64,000 nucleotides of DNA from Zantedeschia hybrid cultivar. Taxonomy: Eukaryota > Streptophyta > Magnoliopsida > Alismatales > Araceae. Below, piece after piece: positions 26,013-38,028 of the stretch (position 1 is its first letter; each line of letters begins with the position of its first letter). The position numbers and the translations under genes are program-made. Location of the stretch: NCBI GenBank assembly GCA_030544215.1, contig JARZZO010000011.1, positions 42,933,001 to 42,997,000 of the forward strand. Direction: 5' to 3'. The notes under the pieces were generated by a model, which was not told where the DNA came from, ran no database searches, and saw only the letters and a program-made list of their open reading frames with translations.

Positions 26013-26200
26013 TGCATGCAAATCTATGCTCGTCGCGTAATGATGGTCAACTTAGACCAGAATTAGTGGTTTGTTGTGCTATCCACAAGGCCATTAAATC
26101 TCTGGGGACCAAAGCCATGATCAGATATTGCAAGGAGTTGCAAGTCCCATGAGTTGGGTGCTCTTTGTTTGTATTACAGTTTGTTGTGCTATCCACAAGG
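25615..26200 (+). repeat. Six copies of TTGTTGTGCTATCCACAAGG
   Basis: Copies lie at 25615-25635, 25710-25730, 25895-25915, 25990-26010, 26070-26090 and 26180-26200, each preceded by one extra T. Each can form a 5-bp stem (TTGTG/CACAA) with loop CTATC. Their core TGTGCTATCCA also occurs once near 25369. Flanks are unrelated to each other but align with the minus-strand leader. Confidence 0.9.
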
Positions 26201-26393
26201 CTGTAGTGCAAGTCATTGAGATTCTGATCCCCACTAGGAGACTGTCGGCATCTCCCGTTCTGTATAACTGAGGGTTATATAGTCCGTCGAAAATTAGTAG
26301 GAGTTAAAACTTGAACAAAAGACCATGTCTTGTTTTAAATTTTAATAATTGAACATCTGCTAAATAGATTTTACTTATCTCTTATAGGGAATT

Positions 26394-29300
26394 ATGTCGT
26401 CGAATAACCCACTCCGTGGCATACTTGATGCCCTTTTGACTTACCTGATCTGCTCAGATTGTCTCAGAAACCTGAAGAATGTCTTTAGATCTGAGCACAA
26501 TAACTTTGTCCCTGGAGTTGATCCTCCTGCTGAATCGGCATCAGATGCCCCTGAAGCAGAGATGACAGCTAAAGATAAAGGATCGAAGGACAAAGGTAAA
26601 AGAGTAGTGAAAGGTGACTGCTTCTACTATAAGCAGTATGGTCACTGGAAGAGGAACTGCAAGGAGTTCCTTAACGATAAAGCTCATGGAAGAGTGAAGC
26701 TGTCTGAAGCTTCAGATATCTATATGATAGATATCAACTTGTCAGTTAGAGATTCCACATCTTGGGTATTAGATACCGGATGTGCTTCTCATATCTGTCA
26801 TGATGTACAGATGCTGATAAGTAAGCGTAAGCTGAGACGTGGTGAGGTGGAATTGAGGCTAGGAAACGACGCAAAAGTTGCAGCGATTGCTGTTGGGACA
26901 GCAAACCTCAAGCTTCCATCGGGAGACACCTTACTATTGGAAGATTGTTATTATGTTCCTAGCATAATAAAGAACATCATATTAATATCTTGTTTGGACA
27001 AGATAGGATATAGGTTGACTATTGAGAATAGAAGTTGTTCGATTTATTATGGTAGTAAATCAATAGCTTCAGCATCTTTAGTAAACGGACTATATCTATT
27101 AGATGTTTCTTATTATTGATAATGCTCTTAAGAAGAGCAAGAATTGTGTGAACCAGGCCTACATGTGGCATTGTAGGCTTGGGCACATTGGCGAAAGCAG
27201 GTTGCAAAAGTTGCACAAACATGGTTACTTAATATCATTCGATTATGAATCGTTTGCAACATGCGAATCCTGCCTTATGGGAAAGATGGCAAAATCTCCA
27301 TTTAGTGGACATGGAGAACGTGCCAAGGACATTTTAGAACTAATACATTCGGATGTATGTGGTCCAATGTCCACCCAAGCCAAAGGTGGCTTTTCATACT
27401 TCATCACGTTCACCGATGACTTCTCAAGATTCGGCTATGTGTACTTAATGAAGTACAAGTCAGAAGCATTTGAGAAGTTCAAGGAGTTCAAGAATGAGGT
27501 GGAGAAGCAGTTAGGAAAGAGTATTAAAGCTCTTCGATCAGATCGAGGAGGAGAATACTTGAGTACTAACTTAACACAATTCTTAAAGGATAATGGTATC
27601 CTTTCTCAGCTGACCCCTCCATATACACCACAGATGATTGGTGTATCAGAAAGGAGGAATCTCACCTTATTGGACATAGTGCGATCCTTGATGAGCTTTT
27701 CAGGATTACCAGTGCCCCTCTGGGGGTATGCTCTAGAGTCAGCAACATACCTACTGAACAGAGTACCCAGCAAGTCTGTAGCCTCTACTCCATATGAGAT
27801 ATGGAAAGGCAAGAAACCAGAATTTAAACATGTTAAAGTCTGGAGTTGTCCTGCTCATGTAAAGAGGCATGATCTAGACAAGCTGGAATCATGAACTGAT
27901 AAATGTAGGTTTGTGGGATATCCAAAGGAAACCTTTGGATATTATTTTTACCATCCTGATGAACAAAAGGTGTTTGTCGCCAGGAAAGCTGTCTTCCTGG
28001 AAGAGGAATACCTTCTCCAGGAGAACAGTAGGAGTAAAATAGTACTGAAAGAGGTTCCAGATCCCCAAACAGCTACATTATCATCAGATGAGATATCAGT
28101 TCCTGAATCTATTCAGGTACACACAGATGAGCCTCGTAGATCTGGTAGAGTACCTAGACTACCCGAACGATATGTGGGACATATCGCTGAAGGTGAGTCT
28201 AAGGTACAATATAATGAGGATGATGATCCTAAAACCTACCAGGAGGCCATAGAAGGCCCAGAAGCCGGGAAATGGCGAGAAGCCATGAACTCAGAAATCC
28301 AGTCCATGTACACCAACCAAGTTTGGAACTTGGAGGACTTGCCCGAGGGTATTGTACCCATCGGTTGCAAGTGGATCTTTAAAAGAAAGATCGGTGCTGA
28401 TGGACGGATCGACACTTATAAGGCAAGGTTGGTGGCAAAGGGATATCGTCAAAGGCAAGGAATTGACTATGACGAGACTTTCTCACCAGTTGCCATGATA
28501 AAGTCGATCAGAGTTCTTCTCGCCATTGCTGCATATTTTGATTATGAAATCTGGCAGATGGATGTGAAGACTGCCTTCCTCAATGGTAACCTTGAGGAAG
28601 AGGTGTATATGATACAACCAGAAGGTTTCACATCAAAAGAATCTCCAGATAAAGTGTGCAAGCTTCAGAGGTCCATTTGTGGACTGAAGCAGGCTTCCCG
28701 GAGCTGGAACATAAGATTTGACGAGGCTGTCAAGTCTTATGACTTCATTAAGAATAAAGATGAGCCTTGTGTGTACAAGAAGACCAGTGGAAGTGCAGTC
28801 ACTTTTCTAGTTCTTTACGTAGATGACATACTACTCATTGGGAATGATGTAGCTATGATGTCATCAGTAAAGATCTGGTTGTCGAAAAACTTCTCCATGA
28901 AGGATTTGGGAGAAGCATCCTACGTATTGGGAATACGGATCTATAGAGATAGATCAAAGAGAATGCTTGGAATGACCCAATCCTTGTACATAGATATTAT
29001 AGTCAAAAGGTTTGGCATGGAAAATTCCAAGAGAGGTCTCATACCGATGGGACATGGAATTAATCTCTCAAGGAGCAGTCTCCTAAGACTCCTAATGAGA
29101 GGGCATTTATGGATAGAATACCCTATGCCTCTGCCATAGGATCTATCATGTATGCCATGCTATGTACACGGCCTGATGTTGCATTTGCTCTAAGTGTTAC
29201 GAGCAGATTTCAGGCTGATCCAGGCGAAGAGCACTGGAAGGCAGTAAAATGTATCCTTAAGTACTTGAGAAGAACTAAGGATATGTTTCTTGTCTATGGA

Positions 29301-29801
29301 GGAGGTGATTTGAAACTGCGAGGCTTTACTGACTCGAGTTTCCAGTCAGATCCAGATGATAACAAGTCAACATCTGGATTCGTGTTTACATTGAATGGAG
29401 GGGCAGTGTGCTGGAAGAGTTCCAAGCAAGTAACCACTGCAGATTCGACGACTGAAGCTGAGTACATCGCTGCAGCTGAAGCCGCCAAGGAAGCAGTGTG
29501 GTTGAAGAAATTCATCACCGACCTAGGCGTAGTTCCCAGCATCTCTGAGCCTGTTCCACTATTATGCGACAACAATGGAGCCATTGCGCAAGCGAAAGAG
29601 CCGCGGTCTCATCAGAAATCGAAGCATATTCTGAGGCGCTTTCACCTTATCAGAGAGATCATATCCAGAGGAGATGTAGTAGTGGAAAGAGTTCCATCCG
29701 TCGACAATGTAGCAGATCCACTGACAAAGCCGTTGGCTCAAATTGTGTTTGAGCGTCACCTAGAGTCTATAGGCTTATTGTATAAAGGTGATTGGCTTTA
29801 G
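26394..29801 (+). pseudogene. Ty1/copia gag-pol polyprotein with internal gag deletion
   Basis: The ATG at 26394 opens MSSNNPLRGILD. Compared with the minus-strand relative, most of the gag core is missing: the sequence jumps from DAPEAE to a lysine-rich linker. The zinc knuckle has lost its second Cys (CFYYKQYGHWKRNC). The protease motif LDTGCASH is intact near 26770. After a frame change and stop at 27103-27119, integrase follows (WHCRLGHI, CESCLMGK, HSDVCGPM, RSDRGGEY). A TGA at 27892-27894 replaces an Arg-type position. Reverse transcriptase carries YVDD near 28820. A one-base loss near 29065 shifts the frame. RNase H is at 29109-29801 (TEAEYIAA) and ends at 29801. With three breaks and a gutted gag it is non-autonomous or dead. 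Confidence 0.92.
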
Positions 29802-29804
29802 TCC

Positions 29805-29815
29805 AAGTGGGAGAT
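29805..29815 (+). promoter_or_regulatory. Copia polypurine tract
   Basis: AAGTGGGAGAT ends directly at the 3' LTR start TGTTAG, the usual plant copia arrangement. Confidence 0.9.
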
Positions 29816-31367
29816 TGTTAGTTTAAGGTGGCCTACAAGCCAATGTGACTATGTAAATCTCGTTCATTTATTAATAAAATGGCATAATATTCATTATGCG
29901 TAAATCGCGTTAATTATCGTTTCATAATGAAGTCCGTGAATATGTGCTATAGTGATCATATTATGATGAGATCATACTAATGAGACTGATCACTTAAACA
30001 CACATATTCTTAATCGTTCCTAGTCGGAGGATATCCGAGGAGGACATCGGATATCCGGTTAGACTAGTGCAGATTACTCCTGCTCATATGATGAGGGTGA
30101 CTGATCTCATAAGTCACTTGTGTGGAGACACTAAGGCGAATCTCTAGGTGCTCATTGGAGAATGAGTTCACTGAACTGATCTGACTGAATCGCTGGATGG
30201 TATTGTACCTCACTGTCAACCAACTTGATTCTATTGTCGCAGTTGCGTGGATGGTCCTCGGACCTGAGACACCAAGGACACCTTGGCGGTGGACTTCTGT
30301 GCTTTGACCTTGGTTAACGAATCTCTAGCCACGGGATTCTAATACGCCAAGGATTGGGTACAACGGAATATCGTCGAAGGGAATTGTGTGTCAATAAGGA
30401 ATCATTCGCTCTCGGTACTTAGAGAGAGAATGCTCTAGGAAGGATGCACGAAAGTCCCTGGCCAAGGTGGATGATAATATCGGGAAAAGAGTTTTCCGAT
30501 ATTCATCAGCGGCATCCAATCCAAGTGAGTCGACCGGTTAGGGTTTGACAGCTCGCCATACCCTGAGTTGACTCGAGAGCATTGTACGAATGAAGGATTA
30601 TATTCACGCGGTAACTGTCGGCGGAAAGGTTCCAAGAGTGGGTTACTTAACCCCAAATACCTTCCGGGTTCACGCGGTGTTGCTTGGCACCCAACGTGAT
30701 CGGAGGCCCGGTCGAATTCGATGTGCGACATGAATTCGATTGATTAATTGATTAATAAAGGGTTATTAATTAATTAATAAAGCCAGTGATGAGTCACTGG
30801 GCTTGTTGGGCCATTAACTGGACTGGTACTTGGGCCTAGAGGGTCACACGCACATGATTCTCAAGGTGATAGATAAATAAGTGGGTTTTATATAAACCGG
30901 GGGTTTTTATGAAAAACCGCGCGGTTAGTATAAAACATAGCGAACGGGCTGAGCAGGCCAAGCTGCTGCTAACCCTAGCCGCCCCTCCTCAGTTTCTGTC
31001 TTTCTCTGGCGTCCAGGCAGATCCAGATCTGCTCTGCTGCTTCTCCGAATCCCGTTCGACGGGAAATCGTCCACGCGTTGCGGCGATCATTGCGGCGAAC
31101 GGCGGAGGCTTCGTGGGCTGCGAAGGACGAGGAACTCGAGGATATCCGTCGCGTGGAGGATCGCGTGGACTTCGCTAGAGGCCGGGCACTTGCGCGGTTT
31201 GCGGTGTCACACCGACGGAACCGAACGGCTGCGGATTTGAATCCGCACACGGTGAGAACTTCGATAATCCGATTATCGTATTTTAGATTTCGAAACGGGA
31301 ACGGATCGCTGTATTTTTTTTGGTTTCCGCTGCGTGAGCGATCCGGAGAAACCGAGAAATCCCAACA
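29816..31367 (+). mobile_element. 3' LTR of plus-strand copia element
   Basis: It begins TGTTAGTTTAAGG and ends ATCCCAACA, 1552 bp. From 30023 on it is nearly identical to 21941-23286, which ties it to the chimeric 5' LTR. TATA-like boxes are at about 30890 and 30930. TCTTT at 31368-31372 is the candidate target duplication, but no match exists at the recombined 5' end. Confidence 0.9.
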
Positions 31368-32462
31368 TCTTTCACAATCAATTTAAGTGGTAGCCGATTG
31401 GTTAAGCTAAAAGTTTTTATATCCCACAATATTTTGATTCACGACAGGTGATTGTGCATGAAAATTGGCATGCTTAGAACTCGTTTCCGACCTTTCTGGT
31501 ATATTCTTGCCTTTACTACCCCTTAGATAAGACTACCTAGGGAGGAGAAGAGAATAAAAGATTTCCCGATCAGTCAGTGAGGACCGTTTTTCAGTTCCCG
31601 TCCCAACTCAGTACTTTTCACGACTTGGTCATGTTTTTGGTACGATGGACTTTTTAGCGTGGCATTTTCTTTCATTTCATTGTACTTTTGCTTTTGAGAG
31701 TGCGTACTTTTTGCCACTCTCTTTGAATTGCCTGAGGGGAGGTGCGTACTTTTTGCCACCTACCTTCCTTTAGCTCTTTTAACGCCTTCTATTGCCTTTA
31801 GTGTTTACAGCTGTCTATTTTTAAATGATCGCCTCTTTTAGAGTGCTAAGTGGGACAGTCCCTTATTACGAATCCTACACATTCCTTTCGTTCAACCCAA
31901 AAGAAAAATTAGAATAAGTAGTCTTATCCTTGAGGTTAATTCCAGGAATTCTATACTTTTAAGATCTTTCATTTATTCTAAGTTGCCGTGTGTGTGTGAA
32001 AATCATCTTGCCGTGGATTTTTGTAAAGTAGGATATTTAAACTTTGAAGGTTCTTTAACCAATGTGACAACCAAAAAATTGATTTATTTAAGATTTACTT
32101 TAATGAAACATGATTTTCATGCAATTTTCATAGGACATGAAAAGAAGTTTTTGAAAAAAATTGACCATTTTTCAGTGAAAGATATCATTTTTTTTCAAAA
32201 GATTTTCAATAAATGCATATCAAATTGATTGTCCCACCCCCCAACTTGATTGACATTGTCCTCAATGGCATAAAAGATATGAAAAACATGTCAGCCAGAA
32301 GAGAATTGTGAAGGAGCGAAACCACCTGTAATGAAGAGGATGCGACATACCCACGGCGACTGTTGCTCAGGGACCTAAAAGAAATACAAAAACTGAAGTA
32401 AAATATTGGGTTGCCTCCCAACAAGCGCTAAGTTTATCGTCTTCATCCAGACGGAGGTTAAG
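31368..32462 (-). other. 3' non-coding region of the Athila-like element
   Basis: Downstream of pol on the minus strand. Near 32405-32425 it has TTGGGAGGCAACCCAA, a stem-loop conserved after pol in Athila-type elements as I recall them. A G-rich purine tract follows near 32225-32245 (minus). Further down are two hairpins at 31696-31721 and 31740-31761. The 3' LTR is not found; a copia insertion ends at 31367. A small open frame at 31759-31574 is lysine-rich and unsupported. Confidence 0.65.
31696..31761. repeat. Two hairpins with identical loops and compensating stems
   Basis: Hairpin 1 (31696-31721) has arms GAGAGTG/CACTCTC. Hairpin 2 (31740-31761) has arms AGGTG/CACCT. Both enclose the same 12-nt loop CGTACTTTTTGC. 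Confidence 0.8.
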
Positions 32463-34285
32463 TTAATGTGGATCACTCAATTCTATGGATTCAGGTGGCT
32501 CATTTTGAAGATTTTCAATGAATGGTTTCAACCGTTGACCATTAATAGTAAAAGTGTTCCCACTCTTGGAATTTAGAATTTTAACAGCTCCATGATCAAA
32601 GGCTTTAACGACCACAAATGGTCCATCCCATCTAGATTTCAGTTTTCCTGGAAATAAGCGGAGCCTAGAGTTAAATAGCCAAACTTTCTGATTTGGAAGA
32701 AAGGATTTTCTCACAATATGTTTATCATGAAAAGCTTTAGTTTTGGCTTTATAAATCTTTGAATTTTCATAGGCCTCGTTGCGCAACTCTTCTAGCTTAC
32801 TCAGTTGTAAGGTTCGGTGGGAACCAGCTTGGGCTAGGTCCAGATTGACTTGTTTGATGGCCCAATAAGTCCTATGTTCAAATTCCACCAGAAGGTGGCA
32901 CGCTTTTCCAAAAAACCAGGCGATAAGGAGACATGCCAATAGGAGTTTTGTAAGCGGTCCGATAGGCCCATAAAGCATCATCCAATCTTTCAGACCAATC
33001 TTTTCTATCGGGCCTAACGGACTTTTGCAGAATATTCTTAATCTTTCTATTGGAAACTTCCACTTGGCCACTGGTTTGGGGATGATAAGGGGTACCCACT
33101 TTGTGATTAATCCCATATTTCTTAAGCCTTAAGCAAAGCCCGAAACTGGTAATTCGTGAAGTGCGTTCCCCCATCACTTATGATAGCTTTAGGCCACCCG
33201 AACCGAGAAAAGATATTCTTCTGAACGAATTTAATGACCACTTTATGATCATTGGTTCGGGTGGCTACTGCTTCAATCCATTTAGAGACATAATCCACCG
33301 TTACCAGAATATATGTATGTCCAAAAGAGGGTGGAAAAGGTCCCATAAAGTCAATTCCCCAAACATCAAAGACTTCAACCACCAAGATTGGGCTGAGTGG
33401 CATCATATCCCTTTTCGCCATATTTCCTACAGCTTGGCATCGGAGGCAAGTTTTGCTAAATTCATGGGCATCTTTGAAAAGTGTGGGCCAGTAAAGACCA
33501 CTTTGCAGGACCTTGGCTGCAGTTTTCTTTCCTGAGAAATGGCCCCCACAAGCTAGATTATGGCAGAAGTTGAGAACACTCTGTTGTTCTTCTTCAGGAA
33601 CACATCGGCTAATAATTTGATCAGGACAGAATTTGAATAGTTCAGGATCTTCCCAGAAATAATATTTTTCCTGAGAAAAGAATTTGTCCTTCTCATTTTT
33701 CGTCCATCCTTCCGGAAGCTGATTAGTCACCTTGTAATTGACAATATGAGCATACCAAGGTGCAACAGTGTGAGAAATGGTCAGTAGATGCTCATCAGGA
33801 AAAGAATCAGTGATTGGCGTACTTTCAGAGATCGGAATTCGGGATAGGTGGTCAGCTACCACATTCTCAGAACCCTTCTTATCCCGAATTTCCAAATCAA
33901 ATTCCTGAAGGAGTAAGATCCATCTAATAAGCCTAGGCTTTGCATCCTTCTTGGTCAACAGGTATTTCAGAGCTGAGTGATCAGAATAGATTATGACTTT
34001 TGCCCCTAAAAGATAAGATCTGAATTTTTCTAGGGCAAAAACCACGGCTAATAATTCCTTTTCTGTGGTGGTATAATTCATTTGAGCATCTGCAAGGGTG
34101 TGACTTGCATAATATAACACCACGGGACACTTGTTGATTCTTTGTCCCAAAACCGCACCGATAGCATAATCAGAGGCATCACACATGATTTCGAAGGGCA
34201 AAGACCAATCTGGAGATTGAAGAATCGGAGCTTTAGTCAAAGATTCCTTCAGAGAATTGAATGCCTTGATGCAAGATTCATCCAT
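32463..34285 (-). pseudogene. Athila-like RNase H and integrase region
   Basis: The frame at 34285-33122 has RNase H (MCDASDYAIGAVLGQ; TEKELLAVVFALEKFR; YSDHSALKYLL; ENVVADHLSR). The integrase zinc region follows (HNLACGGHFSG, then CLRCQ) and the core (WGIDFMGPFP, with ISDGGTHF). The catalytic Glu region continues in another frame at 33177-32878 (GTPYHPQTSGQVEVSNR). The C-terminal part is at 33116-32463 (KSRWDGPFVV). Two frameshifts, near 33125 and between 33050 and 32880, disrupt it. It is followed by the Athila 3' stem-loop. Confidence 0.9.
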
Positions 34286-35844
34286 TTGAAAAGGAACATC
34301 CTTAGCTAGGAGAAGAGTTAGAGGCTGGGCAATTTGAGAGAAATTGTGGAAAAACCGGCAATAGAAACCGGCATGGCCAAAGAATGAACGGATCTGTCTG
34401 ACCGAGGTGGAAGGAGGAAGATTGGATATGAGATCGATCTTAGCTTTATCTACCTCTATCCCCCGTTAGACACAATGTGGCCTAGAATAATACCCTCCCG
34501 AACCATAAAGTGGCTCTTTTCCCAGCTAAGTATCAGATTGGTGTCTATGCATCTTGCTAGCACCTATTTAAGATTTTCCAAGCAATTTTTAAAAGAATCC
34601 CCGAAGATTGAGAAATCATCCATGAAAACTTCGAGGAATTCTCCAACCATATCGGAGAATATAGCCATCATGCACCGTTGAAATGTGGCTGGTGCGTTGC
34701 ATAATCCAAATGGCATCCTCCTAAAAGCAAACGTGCCATAAGGGTACGTAAGGGTGGCCTTTTCTTGATCTTCCGGGTAAATAGCCACTTGATTGTACCC
34801 GGAGTACCCATCTAAGAAGCAAAAGTACTTCTGGCCCGATAACTTTTCCAGAATCTGATCCATGAATGGGAGTGAAAAGTGATCCTTCTTAGTCATTAGA
34901 TTCAGCTTTTGGTAATCAATGCACACTCTCCATCCCGTGGTGAGCCTAGTGGGTACCTCTTCTCCATAATCATTCTTGATAACTGTTAATCTAGATTTCT
35001 TGGGTACCACTTGAGTTGGGCTGACCCATTTACTGTCTGATATAGGATAAATGATACCCGCATCCAGCCATTTCACAACTTCCTTCTTCACCACTTCTTT
35101 TATATTGGGATTAAGCCGCCTTTGCATCTCCCGACTGGGCTTAGAATTCTCTTCCATATAGATGTGATGCATGCAAATGGACGGGCTAATTCCCTTTAAA
35201 TCTGCCACAGACCATCCAATGGCACCCTTGTGGTCTTTGAGGACCTCGGTTAATTGGGCCTCCTGCGGCGATGTGAGATTTGCCACAATGATGACCGGGA
35301 GAGTTTGGTCCGGGCCCAAAAAGATATACTTGAGAGACTCAGGTAGTGGTTTGAGTTCAAGCTCAGGAGGGTCCTCTAAGGATGGCAAAGCGGGCTCAGA
35401 TTGTAAGGCTGGTAAAGGTTCAACCTTGGGCCAAGATGTTAATGGGCCAGGAAAGTCCCTTAAAGTATTGGCTTCCTCCAAAAGGTCATATGTGGACATT
35501 TCATTTTCTTCAACCAGATTATCCAAGACATCAATAGTATGGCATTCTTTTTCATGATCTGGGTATTGAGATGCTTTGAAGACATTAATCTGGACCTTTT
35601 GACCCCCAAATGAAATGTCCATTATGCCAGTTTCACAATTTATATTAGCTTTGGCAGTGGCTAAGAATAAACGACCTAAGATGATCGGAGTGTGAATGAG
35701 TTCCTCAGGTAATGCCATATCCAGAATAAGAAAATCCACGGGAAAATAGCAATCATGAACCTTCACAATAACATCCTCAATTAATCCCCGTGGAGTTTTC
35801 ACAGACCTATCAGCCAACTGCAAGATGATGGGTGTGGGCTTTAA
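34286..35844 (-). pseudogene. Athila-like reverse transcriptase region
   Basis: It continues the gag-protease frame after one TAA at 35845-35847. From 35823 it holds the end of the protease, a linker, and reverse transcriptase motifs (YFCFLDGYSGYNQ; FRRMPFGLCNAPATFQR; VFMDDFSIFG, the FMDD form of YXDD). A stop at 34564-34566 ends this open stretch. An extra G in a G-run near 34466 shifts the frame into the next part. These are decay marks; without them gag to integrase would be one polyprotein, the Athila norm. Confidence 0.9.
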
Positions 35845-38028
35845 TTATCCAATATCAAATTTCTTATAAATGGCTGTTGGCAATAGATTCACACTAGCAC
35901 CTAGATCCAATAAAGCTCTATCAAATGTAACTCCAGCTAAATCACATGAAATCAAAGGTGCTCTAGGATCTTTCAACTTCTTGGGAAGATGATTCATCAC
36001 AATCGCACTTACATCTTCTGAAAGCCGAACCTTTTCGGGTGCCATTCTAGATTCTCTTTGTAGAGTATATAATTCCTTGAGAAACTTAGCATAAGCTGGC
36101 ACATGCTTGATGGCATCGAGCAGTGGAATATTAATTTGGACTTGTTTGAATAAATCCAACAACTCCTCATTCTGGGCCAATTTCTTCCTGCCATTGGGCT
36201 TGGCTAACAAGGCATTAGGAAATGGCACCCTAGGTTGATAAGAACTTGGGCCTTCATCTATCTTCTCTTTTCCTTTCAAATCCTCCTCCAACTTCTCCAT
36301 GATGGGTTCATCTTCACTCTCACTTTCAATTTCCTGAGGCCCATTAGTAGAACCTTTGGCTAACTCTCCATCTGCATGTGGTTTTTCTAAACTTCTCCCA
36401 CTCCTAAGGGCTAAAATGGCTTTAGCATTCTCTAATTGTGGCCCTTTAAGTTGTGGTAACGGGCCAGGCTGAGGTAAAAGGCCCGATTGCTGTGGAAAAC
36501 CCGGAGGTTGATTCTTTGGATTCGCAATGGGTTGACTAGGAAGTTGGCCCACTTCTCTTCTCATCGTAGCCTCAGCTAGTTGGCCCATTTGACTTTCCAA
36601 CTTAGCAATGGATTGTTGCTGGGTCAAAATCAGTTGTTGGAGTTGAGTGAATTTGTCATCAAAGTTGGGCTGAGGAGGTTGTTGGTAAGTGGGTGGAGGA
36701 TGGTAGTGGGCCGGTTGACCTGATTGGAATGATTGATAATGGGCCGGTTGAGAAAATTGGGCTTGAGATCCCCTAGTCTGAACATTTCCATAGAAATTAG
36801 ATTGCTGTTGAAATGAATTATGTGGCTTTTGGGCTTGATGCATGGGAGGATTGGACATTGGTAATGGGGCCTGCTGATTCTTCCAAGAGAAATTAGGATG
36901 GTTTCTCCAGCCAGGATTGTAAGTATTTGAGAATGGGTCATTATTGGGCCTGGAGAATCCCTGGGCCACCTGAACTTGTTCTTGAATGAATGGTGGAAGT
37001 TGGGCCGCAGTTGGGCATTCATTCACTTGATGGGTTGGACTTGCGCATAAGGCACAAATGTCATGATTAGCAGAAGATGGGCCTTCATATGGACTAGATT
37101 GTGTTGGGTAAGTAGGCTCTTGCTTGTTTAAGGTCAAGAGTTGGTCTAGTTTCTGGGCCAAGATGTCTACCTTATCCAATTTCTGATTAATCAGATTTAT
37201 GTCCATTTTGGATTCGGGCTCTCCACGGACCTTGAGTTCATACATTCCAGTCCGTTTAGATGGCCCAACAGACCTCTCATAAGATGATAATGAGGCATGA
37301 TTGATGGAATTTTCACTTAACATCTCAAAAAGATCATAGGCCTCATCTTCATTTTTCATCATAAATGCCCCTCCACATGAGGCATCCACCATCTGTCTGA
37401 ACTGTTCAGACAATCCTTCATAGAATGCTTGGACAATTTGCCATTTTGAAAGCCCATGATGAGGGCATTTTCTAAGCAATTCTTTCAGTTTTTCCCAAGA
37501 TTCATGGATCAATTCCCCAGGGGTTTGGGTAAAACTCGTGATGGCCCTTCTCATGGTATTGGTCCGCCCTATGGGATAGAACTTCTTGAGAAATTCTTTC
37601 TGCATTTCTTCCCATGTCCTAATGGGCTTTCCTATAGTTCCCAACCAATATTTAGCCTTGTCCTTTAATGAAAAGGGAAATAAGGTCAACTTAAGGCCAT
37701 CATTGGTGAAATTCTGGATCTTCACCGTGGAATAGATTTCTAGAAATTCATCCAGATGCTTATAAGGATCTTCATTAATATTCCCATAAAAGGATGGGAG
37801 CATCTGAATGGTGCTCGATTTAATTTCATATTGATTGGCTGGATTTTGAGGAAGATGAATACATGATGAATGTTGATATCGATTTGGAATGAAATAGTCC
37901 TTCATTTGCTTTGGTGGGTCCTGATTATCAGCCATTGGATCTTGTGGTGGATTTCTTTGATGTAGGATTCTTTCTATTTCAGCAAGTGGTCCTAGAAGGT
38001 TAGGATTTTGAGATCTCCTACCTTGCAT
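35845..38028 (-). pseudogene. Athila-like gag-protease
   Basis: A 727-residue frame starts MQGRRSQNPNLLGPL at 38028. Retrotrans_gag lies at about residues 75-220 (FYGNINEDPYKHLDEF; KFYPIGRTN). A CCHC knuckle (CALCASPTHQVNEC) is near residue 335. A long proline- and glutamine-rich stretch follows, then the protease site LLDLGASVNLLP near the end. DLGAS in place of DTGAS is common in Athila. Gag forms the particle and protease matures it. The TAA at 35845 is the only break before reverse transcriptase. Its PBS and LTR lie upstream at 38965-40956. Confidence 0.9.

Larger units (their letters stand above)
23304..26393 (+). other. Long copia leader (about 3.1 kb)
   Basis: It lies between PBS and gag start. 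It contains a GC-rich block at about 23700-24010, whose open frames in several phases look compositional; an A/T-rich palindrome array at 24235-24755; and CT-rich tracts at 25100-25155. It also contains a perfect 280-bp tandem duplication at 25453-26012 and six copies of TTGTTGTGCTATCCACAAGG. Such a long leader is unusual for copia. No conserved coding sequence is visible. Confidence 0.7.

Noticed and set aside
31983..32228. 81-residue plus-strand open frame in the Athila 3' region
   Set aside because: Opposite to the element's sense strand, A/T-rich, no domain, and next to the element's purine tract.
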